This document shows positions 1 through 7,773 of a stretch of DNA of 64,000 nucleotides, in pieces (the stretch's first letter is position 1; each line of letters opens with the position of its first letter). The position numbers and the translations under genes were made by a program. The notes under the pieces were generated by a model. It saw nothing but the letters and a program-made list of their open reading frames with translations, ran no database searches and was not told the DNA's origin. Origin of the DNA: DASUAO01 sp035763745 (GTDB lineage Bacteria; Actinomycetota; Acidimicrobiia; IMCC26256; PALSA-555); the NCBI GenBank assembly GCA_035763745.1, contig DASUAO010000054.1, positions 13,942 to 77,941 on the forward strand. The letters run 5' to 3'.

Positions 1-1
1 C

Positions 2-451
2 ATGCGCTCGGGCCTCCTCAGTGGGATGGCCTGGATCGGGCGCGCCCGGCGCGAGGAGATCGCCAACCGCCGTCGCGTCGAGGAGATCATGGAGCTCCTC
101 GCCCTGCAACCGTTCCGCTACGAGCCGGTCGGTTCGCTCCCGTACGGCATCCAGAAGAAGATCGAGCTCGGCCGCGCCCTCGCGATGGACCCGCGGATCC
201 TCCTGCTCGACGAGCCGGTGGCCGGGATGGACCTCGGCGAGACCGCGGACATGGCCCGGCTCATCCTCGAGATCCGCCATGAGCTGAACCTCTCGATGGT
301 GCTCGTCGAGCACGATCTGCACATGGTGATGGAGCTGGCCGATCGGTTGCTCGTGCTGGACTTCGGGGAGCCCATCGCGATCGGCCCCCCGGCCCAGATC
401 CAGGCCGATCCCCGTGTGATCGCGGCGTACCTCGGGCAGGGCGACCAGTGA
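2..451 (+). CDS. LivG-type ABC transporter ATP-binding protein, C-terminal part
   Basis: This is the C-terminal part of the cytoplasmic ATPase of a branched-chain amino acid type (HAAT) ABC importer; the start and the Walker A region lie before the window. Visible are the LivG-like signature YGIQKKIELGRA (residues 48-59 of the visible part), Walker B LLLDEP (67-72) and the H-loop His in VEHD (about 104). The wording DEPVAGMD is typical of LivG rather than LivF. The stop overlaps the start of the acyl-CoA ligase by 4 bp, so it belongs to the same operon as the ligase, LivH, LivM and the binding protein. No second ATPase (LivF) is seen downstream; it may lie upstream of the window. The substrate cannot be read from the sequence. 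Confidence 0.9.
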   Translation: MRSGLLSGMAWIGRARREEIANRRRVEEIMELLALQPFRYEPVGSLPYGIQKKIELGRALAMDPRILLLDEPVAGMDLGETADMARLILEIRHELNLSMVLVEHDLHMVMELADRLLVLDFGEPIAIGPPAQIQADPRVIAAYLGQGDQ

Positions 452-2241
452 GCGCCCCCGTCGCCGAGACCCCGGCTCCCGACCTCGTCCCGGGCCCGAC
501 GACGCTGCCGGCCTGGTTGCTCCTCCAGGCCGAGCTGCGCCCGAAGGCGATCGCGATGCGGGTCAAGGAGCTCGGGCGCTGGCGCGAGATCTCGTGGTCG
601 GAGCACGCGAGCCGCGTCGAGTCGGTCGGGCGGGGTCTGGCCCACGCCGGCGTCGGTCGGGGCGACCGTGTGCTCCTCCTCAGTGAGAACCGGCCGGAGT
701 GGGTCATGACCGACCTCGCGGTGCAGGGCCTCGGCGCGGTGACCGTCGGCGTGTTCCCCTCCACGCCGGTGGCGGAGGTCGGTCCCCTCCTCGAGCGCAG
801 CCGGGCGCGGATCGCCGTCGTCGAGGACGAAGAGCAGCTCGACAAGCTGCTCGCCCTGCGTGACGGCACCGCGCTCGAACGGATCGTCGTGATCGACACG
901 CGTGGGATCCGTGTGCTCGAGAATCCGGCGTCGAGCTTCGAGGCGCTCGAGGCGATCGGCACCGTTGAAGCGGTCGAGCTGCGGTCCGGCCGGCTCGACG
1001 AATGGCGGACCGCGGTGGGCTCCCTCGCTACCCACGACGTCGCGATGGTCGCGTTCACGCCGGGGACCTCGGGCGACCCGAAAGGGGCGCTGCTGACGCA
1101 CGGCAACCTCGCGGCCGCCGCCGATGTCGGCATCGTCACCTACGACGTGCGTGCCGGTGACCGGATCGTGTCCTGCCTGCCCCTGTGCGAGATCGCGGAA
1201 CGTGTGCTCGTCGTCGCGCAGGCGACGCGGGCCGGGTGCACGGTGCACTTCGGGGAAGGAGGGGATGCCCTCGAGAACGACATCCGCGAAGTGCGTCCCA
1301 CCGTGTTCCTCGGAGCCCCCCGGCTCTGGCAGCGACTCCAGGCGCGGGTGGAGACCGGGCTGCGCAGTGCCGGACGGCTGAAGCGAGCCGCGTTCCGGTT
1401 CGGGGTCGGGAACGGTCCTCGGCTCCTGCGAAACGCACTCGTGACGGCACCGGTGCGGCGACGGGTCGGTCTCACGGACGTGCGGGTCGCGCTCGGCGGA
1501 GGGGCCCCGATGCCGACCGCACTGCTCGAGTGGTGGTCGAGCCTCGGTGTCGACGTGCACGAGATCTACGGACTCACCGAGACCTGCGGTGTCGCGACGT
1601 TCGTCGTCGACGCCACGACCGGCGCGGGAACCGTGGGACACCCGGTGCCGGGAACCGAGGTCGAGGTCGCGCCGGACGGCGAGGTGCTCGTCCGCGGCGC
1701 GTCGGTGTTCGCGGGTTACCTCGACGACCCCGATGCGACCGCCGCGGCACTCGGTGCGGACGGGTGGTGCCGCACCGGTGACCTCGGCGTCCTCGGCGAC
1801 GACGGCGATCTGATGATCGTCGGGCGGCGCAAGGAGGTGCTCGTCACGTCGGGCGGCCACACCGTGGCACCGGGGCCGATCGAGCGCCGCCTCGCCGCGA
1901 GTCCGTTCGTGCGAACGGCGATCGTCGTCGGGGAGAGCCGTCCACACCTCGGCGCCCTCGTCGCGCTCGATGGCGAGACCGTCGGGGACTGGGCATCGGA
2001 GAAGGGCATTCCGTTCACGACCCATTCGGCGTTGGTCGAGCGGCCCGAGGTGGTGGAGCTGATCGCGGCCTGGATCGACGAGGTCGGCGAGGATCTCGCG
2101 TCGGAGGAGCGGGTGCGTTGCTTCGCGCTGCTCCCGCACGAGCTGACGGAGGACAGCGGCGACCTGACTCCCACACTCGAGGTCCGACGCACCGCGACGC
2201 TCGATCGGTTCGCGGATCTCGTGGAATCGATGTACTCGTGA
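448..2241 (+). CDS. AMP-dependent acyl-CoA synthetase, long-chain FadD type
   Basis: This is a 597-residue ANL-superfamily adenylating enzyme expected to activate a carboxylic acid to its acyl-CoA. It has the phosphate-binding loop FTPGTSGDPKG (residues 203-213), the adenine motif EIYGLTETCG (about 372-381) and the hinge region GWCRTGDLG (about 440). The C-terminal motif, normally TPTxKxKR with the catalytic Lys in long-chain ligases, reads TPTLEVRR, so Glu578 sits where the lysine is expected. Adenylation may therefore be impaired or unusual. The gene lies between the ATPase and permease genes of a Liv-type transporter with 4-bp overlaps on both sides, which suggests that the imported substrate is an acid activated on entry. 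That link is inference. Confidence 0.88.
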   Translation: MSAPVAETPAPDLVPGPTTLPAWLLLQAELRPKAIAMRVKELGRWREISWSEHASRVESVGRGLAHAGVGRGDRVLLLSENRPEWVMTDLAVQGLGAVTVGVFPSTPVAEVGPLLERSRARIAVVEDEEQLDKLLALRDGTALERIVVIDTRGIRVLENPASSFEALEAIGTVEAVELRSGRLDEWRTAVGSLATHDVAMVAFTPGTSGDPKGALLTHGNLAAAADVGIVTYDVRAGDRIVSCLPLCEIAERVLVVAQATRAGCTVHFGEGGDALENDIREVRPTVFLGAPRLWQRLQARVETGLRSAGRLKRAAFRFGVGNGPRLLRNALVTAPVRRRVGLTDVRVALGGGAPMPTALLEWWSSLGVDVHEIYGLTETCGVATFVVDATTGAGTVGHPVPGTEVEVAPDGEVLVRGASVFAGYLDDPDATAAALGADGWCRTGDLGVLGDDGDLMIVGRRKEVLVTSGGHTVAPGPIERRLAASPFVRTAIVVGESRPHLGALVALDGETVGDWASEKGIPFTTHSALVERPEVVELIAAWIDEVGEDLASEERVRCFALLPHELTEDSGDLTPTLEVRRTATLDRFADLVESMYS

Positions 2242-3140
2242 AGTTCCCGCAGCTCTTCGCCTCGGGCGCGGCGCTCGGCGCCGTGTACGCACTCGTCGGG
2301 CTCGGCTTCGTGGTGATCTACCGGGCGACCGGTGTCATCAACTTCGCCCAGGCCGGCATGGTCGTGTTGGGCGCGTTCCTCGTCTACGGCGCGACGACGA
2401 CCTTGGACCTGTCCTTCTGGCTCGCGCTGCTCGTGGCGATGGGCCTGGGTGCGCTCCTCGGAATCGTGCTGGAACGGGTCGTGCTGCGTCGCATGATCGG
2501 GCGCCCGGTCTACGCGGTGATCCTGGTGACCGTCGGGTTGCTCCTCCTCGTGGAACCTGTCGTGACGACGATCTGGGAGAACCCGGCAACCAACATCGAG
2601 ACCCCATGGGGCCTCGGCAAGGTGACCATCGGGAGTGTGAACATCCTGCAGGTCGACGTCGCGACGGTCGTGATCGCCGGGACGGTCCTCGGGGCGTTCT
2701 TCGCCTTCTTCCGGTACACGAAGTACGGCGTCGCGATGCGGGCCACGGCGATCGACCAGGAAGCCGCGCTCGCCCAGGGGATCAACGTGCAGCGCATCGT
2801 CGCGCTCTCGTGGGCGATCGCCGGCGTGGTCGCGGTGCTCGCAGGGACGATGCTCGGGTCCGGTGCCGGCCCGGCGACGGGACTCGGCGTCGGGATCGGG
2901 ATCATCTCCCTGAAGGCGCTCCCTGCGGTGGTGCTCGGCGGGCTCGACTCGCCGCTCGGCGCGGTCGTCGGGGGACTGCTCATCGGCATCACCGAGGTGC
3001 TGATGGCCGGGTACCAGAACGACGTCCTGCCGTTCCTCCCCGACGGGTTCGCCGCCGTCATGCCGTGGGTCGTGATGCTCATCGTCCTCCTCGTCCGCCC
3101 CTACGGGTTGTTCGGCACCCGAGACGTGAGGCGCATCTGA
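2238..3140 (+). CDS. livH: Branched-chain amino acid type ABC permease LivH
   Basis: This is a 300-residue integral membrane permease of the LivH family, which forms the inner-membrane channel with LivM. I chose the GTG at 2238, which overlaps the ligase stop (GTGA) and begins directly with the hydrophobic LivH N-terminus (VKFPQLFASGAALGAVYAL). About eight hydrophobic segments follow, and the family-typical region around GINVQRIVALSWAIAG precedes the ATPase-coupling loop. The stop overlaps the livM start as TGATG. The symbol reflects family membership; the true substrate could be something other than an amino acid, given the ligase in the operon. Confidence 0.9.
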   Translation: MKFPQLFASGAALGAVYALVGLGFVVIYRATGVINFAQAGMVVLGAFLVYGATTTLDLSFWLALLVAMGLGALLGIVLERVVLRRMIGRPVYAVILVTVGLLLLVEPVVTTIWENPATNIETPWGLGKVTIGSVNILQVDVATVVIAGTVLGAFFAFFRYTKYGVAMRATAIDQEAALAQGINVQRIVALSWAIAGVVAVLAGTMLGSGAGPATGLGVGIGIISLKALPAVVLGGLDSPLGAVVGGLLIGITEVLMAGYQNDVLPFLPDGFAAVMPWVVMLIVLLVRPYGLFGTRDVRRI

Positions 3141-4252
3141 TGGCCGGCGCGACCCGCGGGATGGTGCGGCGGTACGCGCAGGACCTCCGCATGGTGCCCT
3201 CGTGGCGCGCGCGGGGGTTCCTCGTCGCGCTGTTCGCGCTCTACCTGTGGCTGCCGTTCCAGCTCGACGACTTCTGGGCGAGCGTCTTGACGCTCGCGGG
3301 CATCACGGCCATCGGTGCGCTCGGGCTCAACATGCTCACGGGCTACACCGGGCAGCCGTCGCTCGGCACGGCCGCGTTCATCGGCCTCGGTGCGTTCACA
3401 GCGAGCTACCTCGGGCGGCCGGAGGACTTCGGCGGGCTCGAGTGGCCGTTCCTCGCGTACCTCGCGGTCGCGATCGTGCTCGGAGCGGTCGTCGGCTTCG
3501 TCGTCGGGGTTCCCGCACTTCGCCTGCGCGGGAACTACCTCATCATCGCGACGCTCGGACTCGTCTTCGTCGCGCTCTATGTGTTCAAGAGCTGGGAAGA
3601 GGTCACCGGGGGGAACTCCGGTGTGCCGATGCCGCTCGAGGTGAACCTGCTGGGCCTCGACTTCGCGAACCTCGACATCTTCGGGGAGACGCTCGGGCGC
3701 AACCAGAGTCTCTTCTTCCTCGTGTGGGCGTTCGTCGCGCTCACGGCGCTGTTGTGCAAGAACGTGGTGCGCACGCGTGCCGGTCGCGCGCTCCAGGCGG
3801 TCCGCGACCGCGACGTCGCCGCCGAGGTCGTCGGCGTGAGCCTCTTCCGGACGAAGGTCGGCGCCTTCGTGCTGTCGAGCGCGATCGCGAGCGCCGCCGG
3901 CGTCTTCTACGGCATCTGGATCCAGTACCTGGTCCCGGACGACCAGTCGCTGGGACTGAACCTCTCGATCCAGTACCTCGCGATCATCATCGTCGGCGGG
4001 ATCGGGACCATCTACGGTCCCATCCTGGGTGCGCTCCTCGTCGGGGCGATGCCGGCGCTCATCGACGAGTTCGCAGGCCAGCTCCCGCTCGTCTCCGAGT
4101 CCGCCACGGAGTCGGGCATCTCGAAGCCGGCGTTGAAGGCGTTGCTGTACGCCGTCCTGATCATCGTGTTCCTCGTCACCGAGCCCAACGGCCTGGGCGG
4201 CATCTGGCGGCGGATCCGCGACTACTTCGCCAGCTGGCCCCTGTCCCGCTGA
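3140..4252 (+). CDS. livM: Branched-chain amino acid type ABC permease LivM
   Basis: This is a 370-residue LivM-family permease and partner of LivH. A basic cytoplasmic N-terminal stretch (about 30 residues) precedes many hydrophobic helices. The family motifs GLNMLTGYTGQPSLG (about 63-77) and GNYLIIATLG are present, as is the coupling-loop region RAVRDRDVAAEVVGV (reading QAVRDRDVAAEVVGV here). The ATG at 3140 overlaps the livH stop. The last gene of the operon, the binding protein, follows after a 192-bp gap that holds two sets of direct repeats. Confidence 0.9.
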   Translation: MAGATRGMVRRYAQDLRMVPSWRARGFLVALFALYLWLPFQLDDFWASVLTLAGITAIGALGLNMLTGYTGQPSLGTAAFIGLGAFTASYLGRPEDFGGLEWPFLAYLAVAIVLGAVVGFVVGVPALRLRGNYLIIATLGLVFVALYVFKSWEEVTGGNSGVPMPLEVNLLGLDFANLDIFGETLGRNQSLFFLVWAFVALTALLCKNVVRTRAGRALQAVRDRDVAAEVVGVSLFRTKVGAFVLSSAIASAAGVFYGIWIQYLVPDDQSLGLNLSIQYLAIIIVGGIGTIYGPILGALLVGAMPALIDEFAGQLPLVSESATESGISKPALKALLYAVLIIVFLVTEPNGLGGIWRRIRDYFASWPLSR

Positions 4253-4327
4253 GCCGAGGCCGGGCGCCCAGGGAGGCGGGTGTGACCAACGGCCCTGGTC
4301 GGGCGGGCGGCGTCCGCGACAGGCTTG

Positions 4328-4368
4328 GGCATGCCTGCGGGGCAGACGTTGGCATGCCTGCGGGGCAG
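4328..4368 (+). repeat. Two 18-bp direct repeats upstream of the binding-protein gene
   Basis: The 18-bp sequence GGCATGCCTGCGGGGCAG occurs at 4328-4345 and again at 4351-4368, a 23-bp period. It lies in the livM to binding-protein gap. It may be a tandem regulator site or a small duplication; the sequence alone does not decide. Confidence 0.75.
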
Positions 4369-4404
4369 GACGGCGCAACACAGATCGGTCGATCTCGACC
4401 CCAC

Positions 4405-4436
4405 GATCCCGAACGAGAGGGATCCCGAACGAAAGG
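4405..4436 (+). repeat. Tandem 16-bp repeat carrying the ribosome binding site
   Basis: GATCCCGAACGAGAGG (4405-4420) is followed at once by GATCCCGAACGAAAGG (4421-4436), which differs by one base. The GAAAGG of the second unit lies 8 nt before the ATG at 4445 and is the likely ribosome binding site, so the duplication provides a spare copy of it. Confidence 0.7.
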
Positions 4437-4444
4437 CTTGTGTC

Positions 4445-5707
4445 ATGGCTCGACGAAGCGTGCGAGGAGCCCTCGTCCTCGCGGTGGTTGCGGCGCTTGC
4501 CGTGGTCGGCGTCGTTCCCGCCGGTGCGAGTGTCGCCGCGAAGACCCCACCGGAGACCGACGGGTTCGACGGCACGACGATCAAGCTCGGTGTCATCACC
4601 CCACTCACGGGTACGGTGAGCATCATCGGGAACCCGCTCACCGCGGGCAACCAGATGTGGTGGGACTACGTCAACGACGAGTTCGGTGGCGTCGGCGGCA
4701 AGTACAAGGTGGAGCTCGTCCAGGAGGACAGCGCGTACCAGCCCCCGCAGGCGATCCAGGCCTACGACAAGATCAAGGGCGATGTGGTCGCGTTCCAGCA
4801 GATCCTCGGGACCCAGGTCACCAAGGCGCTGCTGCCGAAGATGAAGATCGACCAGGTCGGCGGTGCACCGGCCACGCTCGACGCGACGTGGGTGAAGAAC
4901 CCCAACCTCTTCCCGATCGCCGCGCCGTACCAGGTCGAGGCGATCAACTCCCTCGACGTGTACAAGCGGACCGAGGGCAAGGGCAAGAAGGTCTGTGCGC
5001 TCGCCCAGGACGACGAGTTCGGTGAGGCGGGCCTCGACGGGTTCGCTACGGCGAAGAAGGCGCTGAAGCTCAAGACGGGTCCGACGCCGCGGTTCAAGTC
5101 GGGCGAGGACCTCACGGCCCAGATCCAAGAGCTCGCCGACGCCAGCTGCGACGCGGTGCTCGTGGTCGCGACGGCCGTCGACGCCACGGCGATCATGACG
5201 AAGTCGGTGTCGCTGAACTTCACGCCGCGAATGATCGCACTCGCGCCGTTCTGGCTCCCGGTGTTCGCGGGGAACGCCGCGCTCGGCGACTTCCTGACTC
5301 AGAACCTGTGGGTCGCGAACGAGGGCGCCGCGGCCTGGGGCGATTCCTCCGTCCCAGGCATGGACGAGTTCATCGCCCGCCAGGAGCAGTACGCACCCGA
5401 CCAGGCGCCGGATCCGTACTTCGTGTTCGGCTACGGCCAGGGCCAGGCGCTCCACCAGATCCTCGAGAAGGCCGTGAAGAACGGCGACCTCTCCCACGCA
5501 GGGATCCTCAAGGCGTCGACCCAGATCGGCACGCTGGAGATCACCGGGACCGGTGACTACTTCTACGGCAAGAAGGCCTCCGCTCGGAAGCCACCCCTCA
5601 GCACCGCGACCTACCAGGTCGACCCCGCGACGCCGATCGGGCTCACGCTCGTCGAGCCGGCCGCGGCGTCGAAGGCCGCGAAGAAGTACAAGATCCCGGC
5701 CGGCTGA
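4445..5707 (+). CDS. Liv-type ABC transporter substrate-binding protein
   Basis: This is a 420-residue periplasmic-binding-fold protein (peripla_BP_6 type) that would deliver the substrate to LivHM. It has a clear Sec signal: basic MARRSVR, then a hydrophobic stretch (about residues 9-26) ending GAS before a polar region. There is no lipobox Cys. The mature part starts with the family-typical IKLGVITPLTGTVS and contains the AYDKIKGDVVAFQQILGTQ region. I chose the ATG at 4445 because of the preceding GAAAGG and because upstream codons give no signal peptide. A strong terminator follows 40 bp after the stop. Confidence 0.9.
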   Translation: MARRSVRGALVLAVVAALAVVGVVPAGASVAAKTPPETDGFDGTTIKLGVITPLTGTVSIIGNPLTAGNQMWWDYVNDEFGGVGGKYKVELVQEDSAYQPPQAIQAYDKIKGDVVAFQQILGTQVTKALLPKMKIDQVGGAPATLDATWVKNPNLFPIAAPYQVEAINSLDVYKRTEGKGKKVCALAQDDEFGEAGLDGFATAKKALKLKTGPTPRFKSGEDLTAQIQELADASCDAVLVVATAVDATAIMTKSVSLNFTPRMIALAPFWLPVFAGNAALGDFLTQNLWVANEGAAAWGDSSVPGMDEFIARQEQYAPDQAPDPYFVFGYGQGQALHQILEKAVKNGDLSHAGILKASTQIGTLEITGTGDYFYGKKASARKPPLSTATYQVDPATPIGLTLVEPAAASKAAKKYKIPAG

Positions 5708-5747
5708 GCCGAGACCGCCCGGCGCGTCCGGGCAAGCACGCACGAAC

Positions 5748-5778
5748 CCGAGGGGGACGGCCATGCCGTCCCCCTCGG
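5748..5778. terminator. Strong hairpin ending the liv operon
   Basis: Two perfect 14-nt arms, CCGAGGGGGACGGC (5748-5761) and GCCGTCCCCCTCGG (5765-5778), enclose a 3-nt loop. The position after the last liv gene and before a separate regulator gene fits a terminator. The 12-mer GGCGCGTCCGGG lies on both sides (5721-5732 and 5777-5788). Confidence 0.75.
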
Positions 5779-5823
5779 CGCGTCCGGGCCTCGCGTCCGG
5801 ACTGGGCGTCCTACCCTGGGCGG

Positions 5824-6456
5824 GTGACGACGGAGGCCGCGGAGACCCCGCGCGAGCGGGTGTTCGGGGGCGCGTACGAGTGCGTGGAGCGGTTCGGACT
5901 CGGGAAGACCACGATCGAGGACGTCGCGCGCGCGTCCGGCGTGAGCCGGGCGACGATCTACCGGCTCTTCCCGGGCGGACGCGACCAGCTCCTGCGCGAG
6001 ACGGTGGGGTGGGAGATGAACCGCTTCTTCGCCCGGCTCGCCGAGGCGGTCGCCGACCTCCCCGATCTCGCGTCGCGCCTGGAGCTCGCGCTGGTGTTCG
6101 CCCGGCAGTCGGTGCTCGACCACGCCGTCCTCCAGAAGGTGCTGGTCACCGAGCCCGAGGTGCTGCTCCCGTTGATGACGATCGAGCAGCACCGCGTCGT
6201 CCGCTACATCACCGCCTATCTCGTCCCGCTCCTGGGCGCCGAGCGAGCCGTCGGCCGACTCGATCCGGTCGTCGACCTGAACCAGGCCGCCGACCATCTC
6301 AGCCGGATGGTGCTGTCCCTCATCTCGAGCCCGGGTCGCTGGGACCTCTCGGACCCCGACTCGGTCCGCCGGCTGGTGCACCAGGAGCTGCTGGGCGGGC
6401 TCCTCGTCGCCTCCGACCGAGCCGTCGCCCGGCCTCACGGGGAGGGACGGGTGTAA
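5824..6456 (+). CDS. TetR-family transcriptional regulator
   Basis: This is a 210-residue TetR-type repressor. The helix-turn-helix region lies at about residues 24-53, with TIEDVARASGVSRATIYRLF closely matching the family. The rest is a helical ligand and dimer domain. The GTG start is 6 nt downstream of TACCCT (5812-5817), a good -10, which suggests a leaderless transcript and supports this start. The target genes are unknown. It lies just after the liv operon and may control it, but no palindromic operator was found to show this. Confidence 0.88.
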   Translation: MTTEAAETPRERVFGGAYECVERFGLGKTTIEDVARASGVSRATIYRLFPGGRDQLLRETVGWEMNRFFARLAEAVADLPDLASRLELALVFARQSVLDHAVLQKVLVTEPEVLLPLMTIEQHRVVRYITAYLVPLLGAERAVGRLDPVVDLNQAADHLSRMVLSLISSPGRWDLSDPDSVRRLVHQELLGGLLVASDRAVARPHGEGRV

Positions 6457-6536
6457 ACCAGGGGGTGGGCAGCGCCGTCCCAACTGCGGCATGATTCACC
6501 CCGGGGTCGCGCAGACCGAACGGAAGGAGCCCTCTC

Positions 6537-6974
6537 ATGGGCATGTTCAAGGACCTCAAGAAGCTCAAGGACCAGAGCAAGGAGATCGGTGAGGCCACCG
6601 GTCGTCCCACGACGATGCGCGGGATGATGAAGAACCTCCCGAACGATCTCCACAACGCGACCGAGATGGTCGACGATGCGATGGCGATGCAGGCCGACAT
6701 GGCCAAGCAGCAGGCGCTGCTCACCACCGGCACCCCGGGGACGGCCACGATCACGGGGCTCACGGACACGGGCACGCTCGTGAACTTCAACCCCCAGGTC
6801 GTCATCGACATGGAGATCGCCGTGGAGGGCCAGGCGGCGTACGCGCACCAGCTCACGACACCGGTGCCCCAGATCCACATCCCGCTCGTCCAGCCGGGCA
6901 ACACGATCGGCGTTCGGGTCGACCCGGCCGATCCGTCCTCGGTCGCCATCGATTGGGCCCGCCCCCAGGGCTGA
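6537..6974 (+). CDS. Small hypothetical protein with a beta-rich C-terminal half
   Basis: This is a 145-residue protein of unknown function. The N-terminal third is Lys/Met-rich and helical (MGMFKDLKKLKDQSKEIG); residues 60-145 look beta-rich, with a hydrophobic pattern around GTATITGLTDTGTLVNFNPQ and a conserved-looking ending IGVRVDPADPSSVAIDW. That ending resembles bacterial DUF3592-like proteins, but I am not certain. No signal peptide or membrane segment is seen. A strong ribosome binding site, GAAGGAG, precedes the ATG. It stands alone between two TetR genes. Confidence 0.75.
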   Translation: MGMFKDLKKLKDQSKEIGEATGRPTTMRGMMKNLPNDLHNATEMVDDAMAMQADMAKQQALLTTGTPGTATITGLTDTGTLVNFNPQVVIDMEIAVEGQAAYAHQLTTPVPQIHIPLVQPGNTIGVRVDPADPSSVAIDWARPQG

Positions 6975-7075
6975 GCTCCGCACGCACGGTCGCCGGGGAT
7001 GGGGCACGGCCGCCCCCGGTGCCGTCGCGTCCGGGGACCGGTTCCGGGACCACATCGAGTGTGACCTGCGACACG

Positions 7076-7108
7076 TTGATGATGAGACGATCAATGTCGT
7101 ATCGTCTC
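7076..7108 (+). promoter_or_regulatory. Promoter with overlapping TetR-type operator
   Basis: TTGATA (7076-7081) and TATCGT (7099-7104), 17 bp apart, form a near-consensus promoter ending 9 nt before the ATG at 7114, consistent with a leaderless mRNA. Perfect 9-bp arms, TGAGACGAT (7082-7090) and ATCGTCTCA (7100-7108), separated by 9 bp, cover the spacer and the -10. A repressor bound there would block the promoter, so I infer autoregulation by the adjacent TetR protein. Confidence 0.75.
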
Positions 7109-7113
7109 AGGAG

Positions 7114-7767
7114 ATGACTGCCGTCGCGACCCGTGTCGACGTGATCGCCACGGACGGTGTGCACGCCCGGGCGATCGCCGCGACCCTGGCCTGCGTGGCC
7201 CGCCACGGGATCGCCAAGACCACCATCGACGACATCGCACGCGAGGCAGGCTGCTCCCGAGCGACGCTCTACCGGTACTTCGAGTCCAAGTCCGACCTGG
7301 TCGCGGCCACGATCCGCTCCGAGGCCGAGCGCATCATCGGGCGCATCGAAGCTGCCGCCGGGGCGTGCGGGTCGCTCGAGGACGCCGTGGTCGCCATCCT
7401 CGAATGCGCGGACCACGAGCTCGGTGCCCACCCGGCGCTCACGTTCGTCGCCGATTTCGAGGCCGAACGCCTCCTTCCCCACCTCACGTTCGGCGGGGGA
7501 GACCACTTCCTGCGGCTGGCGGGCGCAGCGCTCGCCCCCGCGATCCGGCCCTTCGTCCCCGACGACCCCGAGCGTGCCGGCGAGTGGATCGCCCGTGTCG
7601 GGCTCGCGCTCTGGATGTCGCCCGCGTCCCGGGCATCGCTCGGCTCCCGGGCGGCGTTGCGCGCCTACGTGCACGACTTCATCGTGCCCGGACTCCTGCC
7701 GGAGCACTCAGACCTCGCTCTCTCGTCCTCATCCGCTCGGTCCTCATCCGGCCCGTCCAGGGGGTAA
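7114..7767 (+). CDS. TetR-family regulator, probably autoregulated
   Basis: This is a 217-residue TetR-family protein with the helix-turn-helix TTIDDIAREAGCSRATLYRYF at about residues 37-57 and a helical C-terminal ligand domain. The ATG at 7114 follows a promoter overlapped by a perfect inverted repeat, the usual arrangement for an autorepressor. The diiron protein gene starts 6 bp after its stop, so the two are almost certainly co-transcribed and the regulator probably controls that enzyme in response to a small, perhaps fatty or aromatic, ligand. The ligand type is inference. Confidence 0.9.
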   Translation: MTAVATRVDVIATDGVHARAIAATLACVARHGIAKTTIDDIAREAGCSRATLYRYFESKSDLVAATIRSEAERIIGRIEAAAGACGSLEDAVVAILECADHELGAHPALTFVADFEAERLLPHLTFGGGDHFLRLAGAALAPAIRPFVPDDPERAGEWIARVGLALWMSPASRASLGSRAALRAYVHDFIVPGLLPEHSDLALSSSSARSSSGPSRG

Positions 7768-7773
7768 CCCGTC

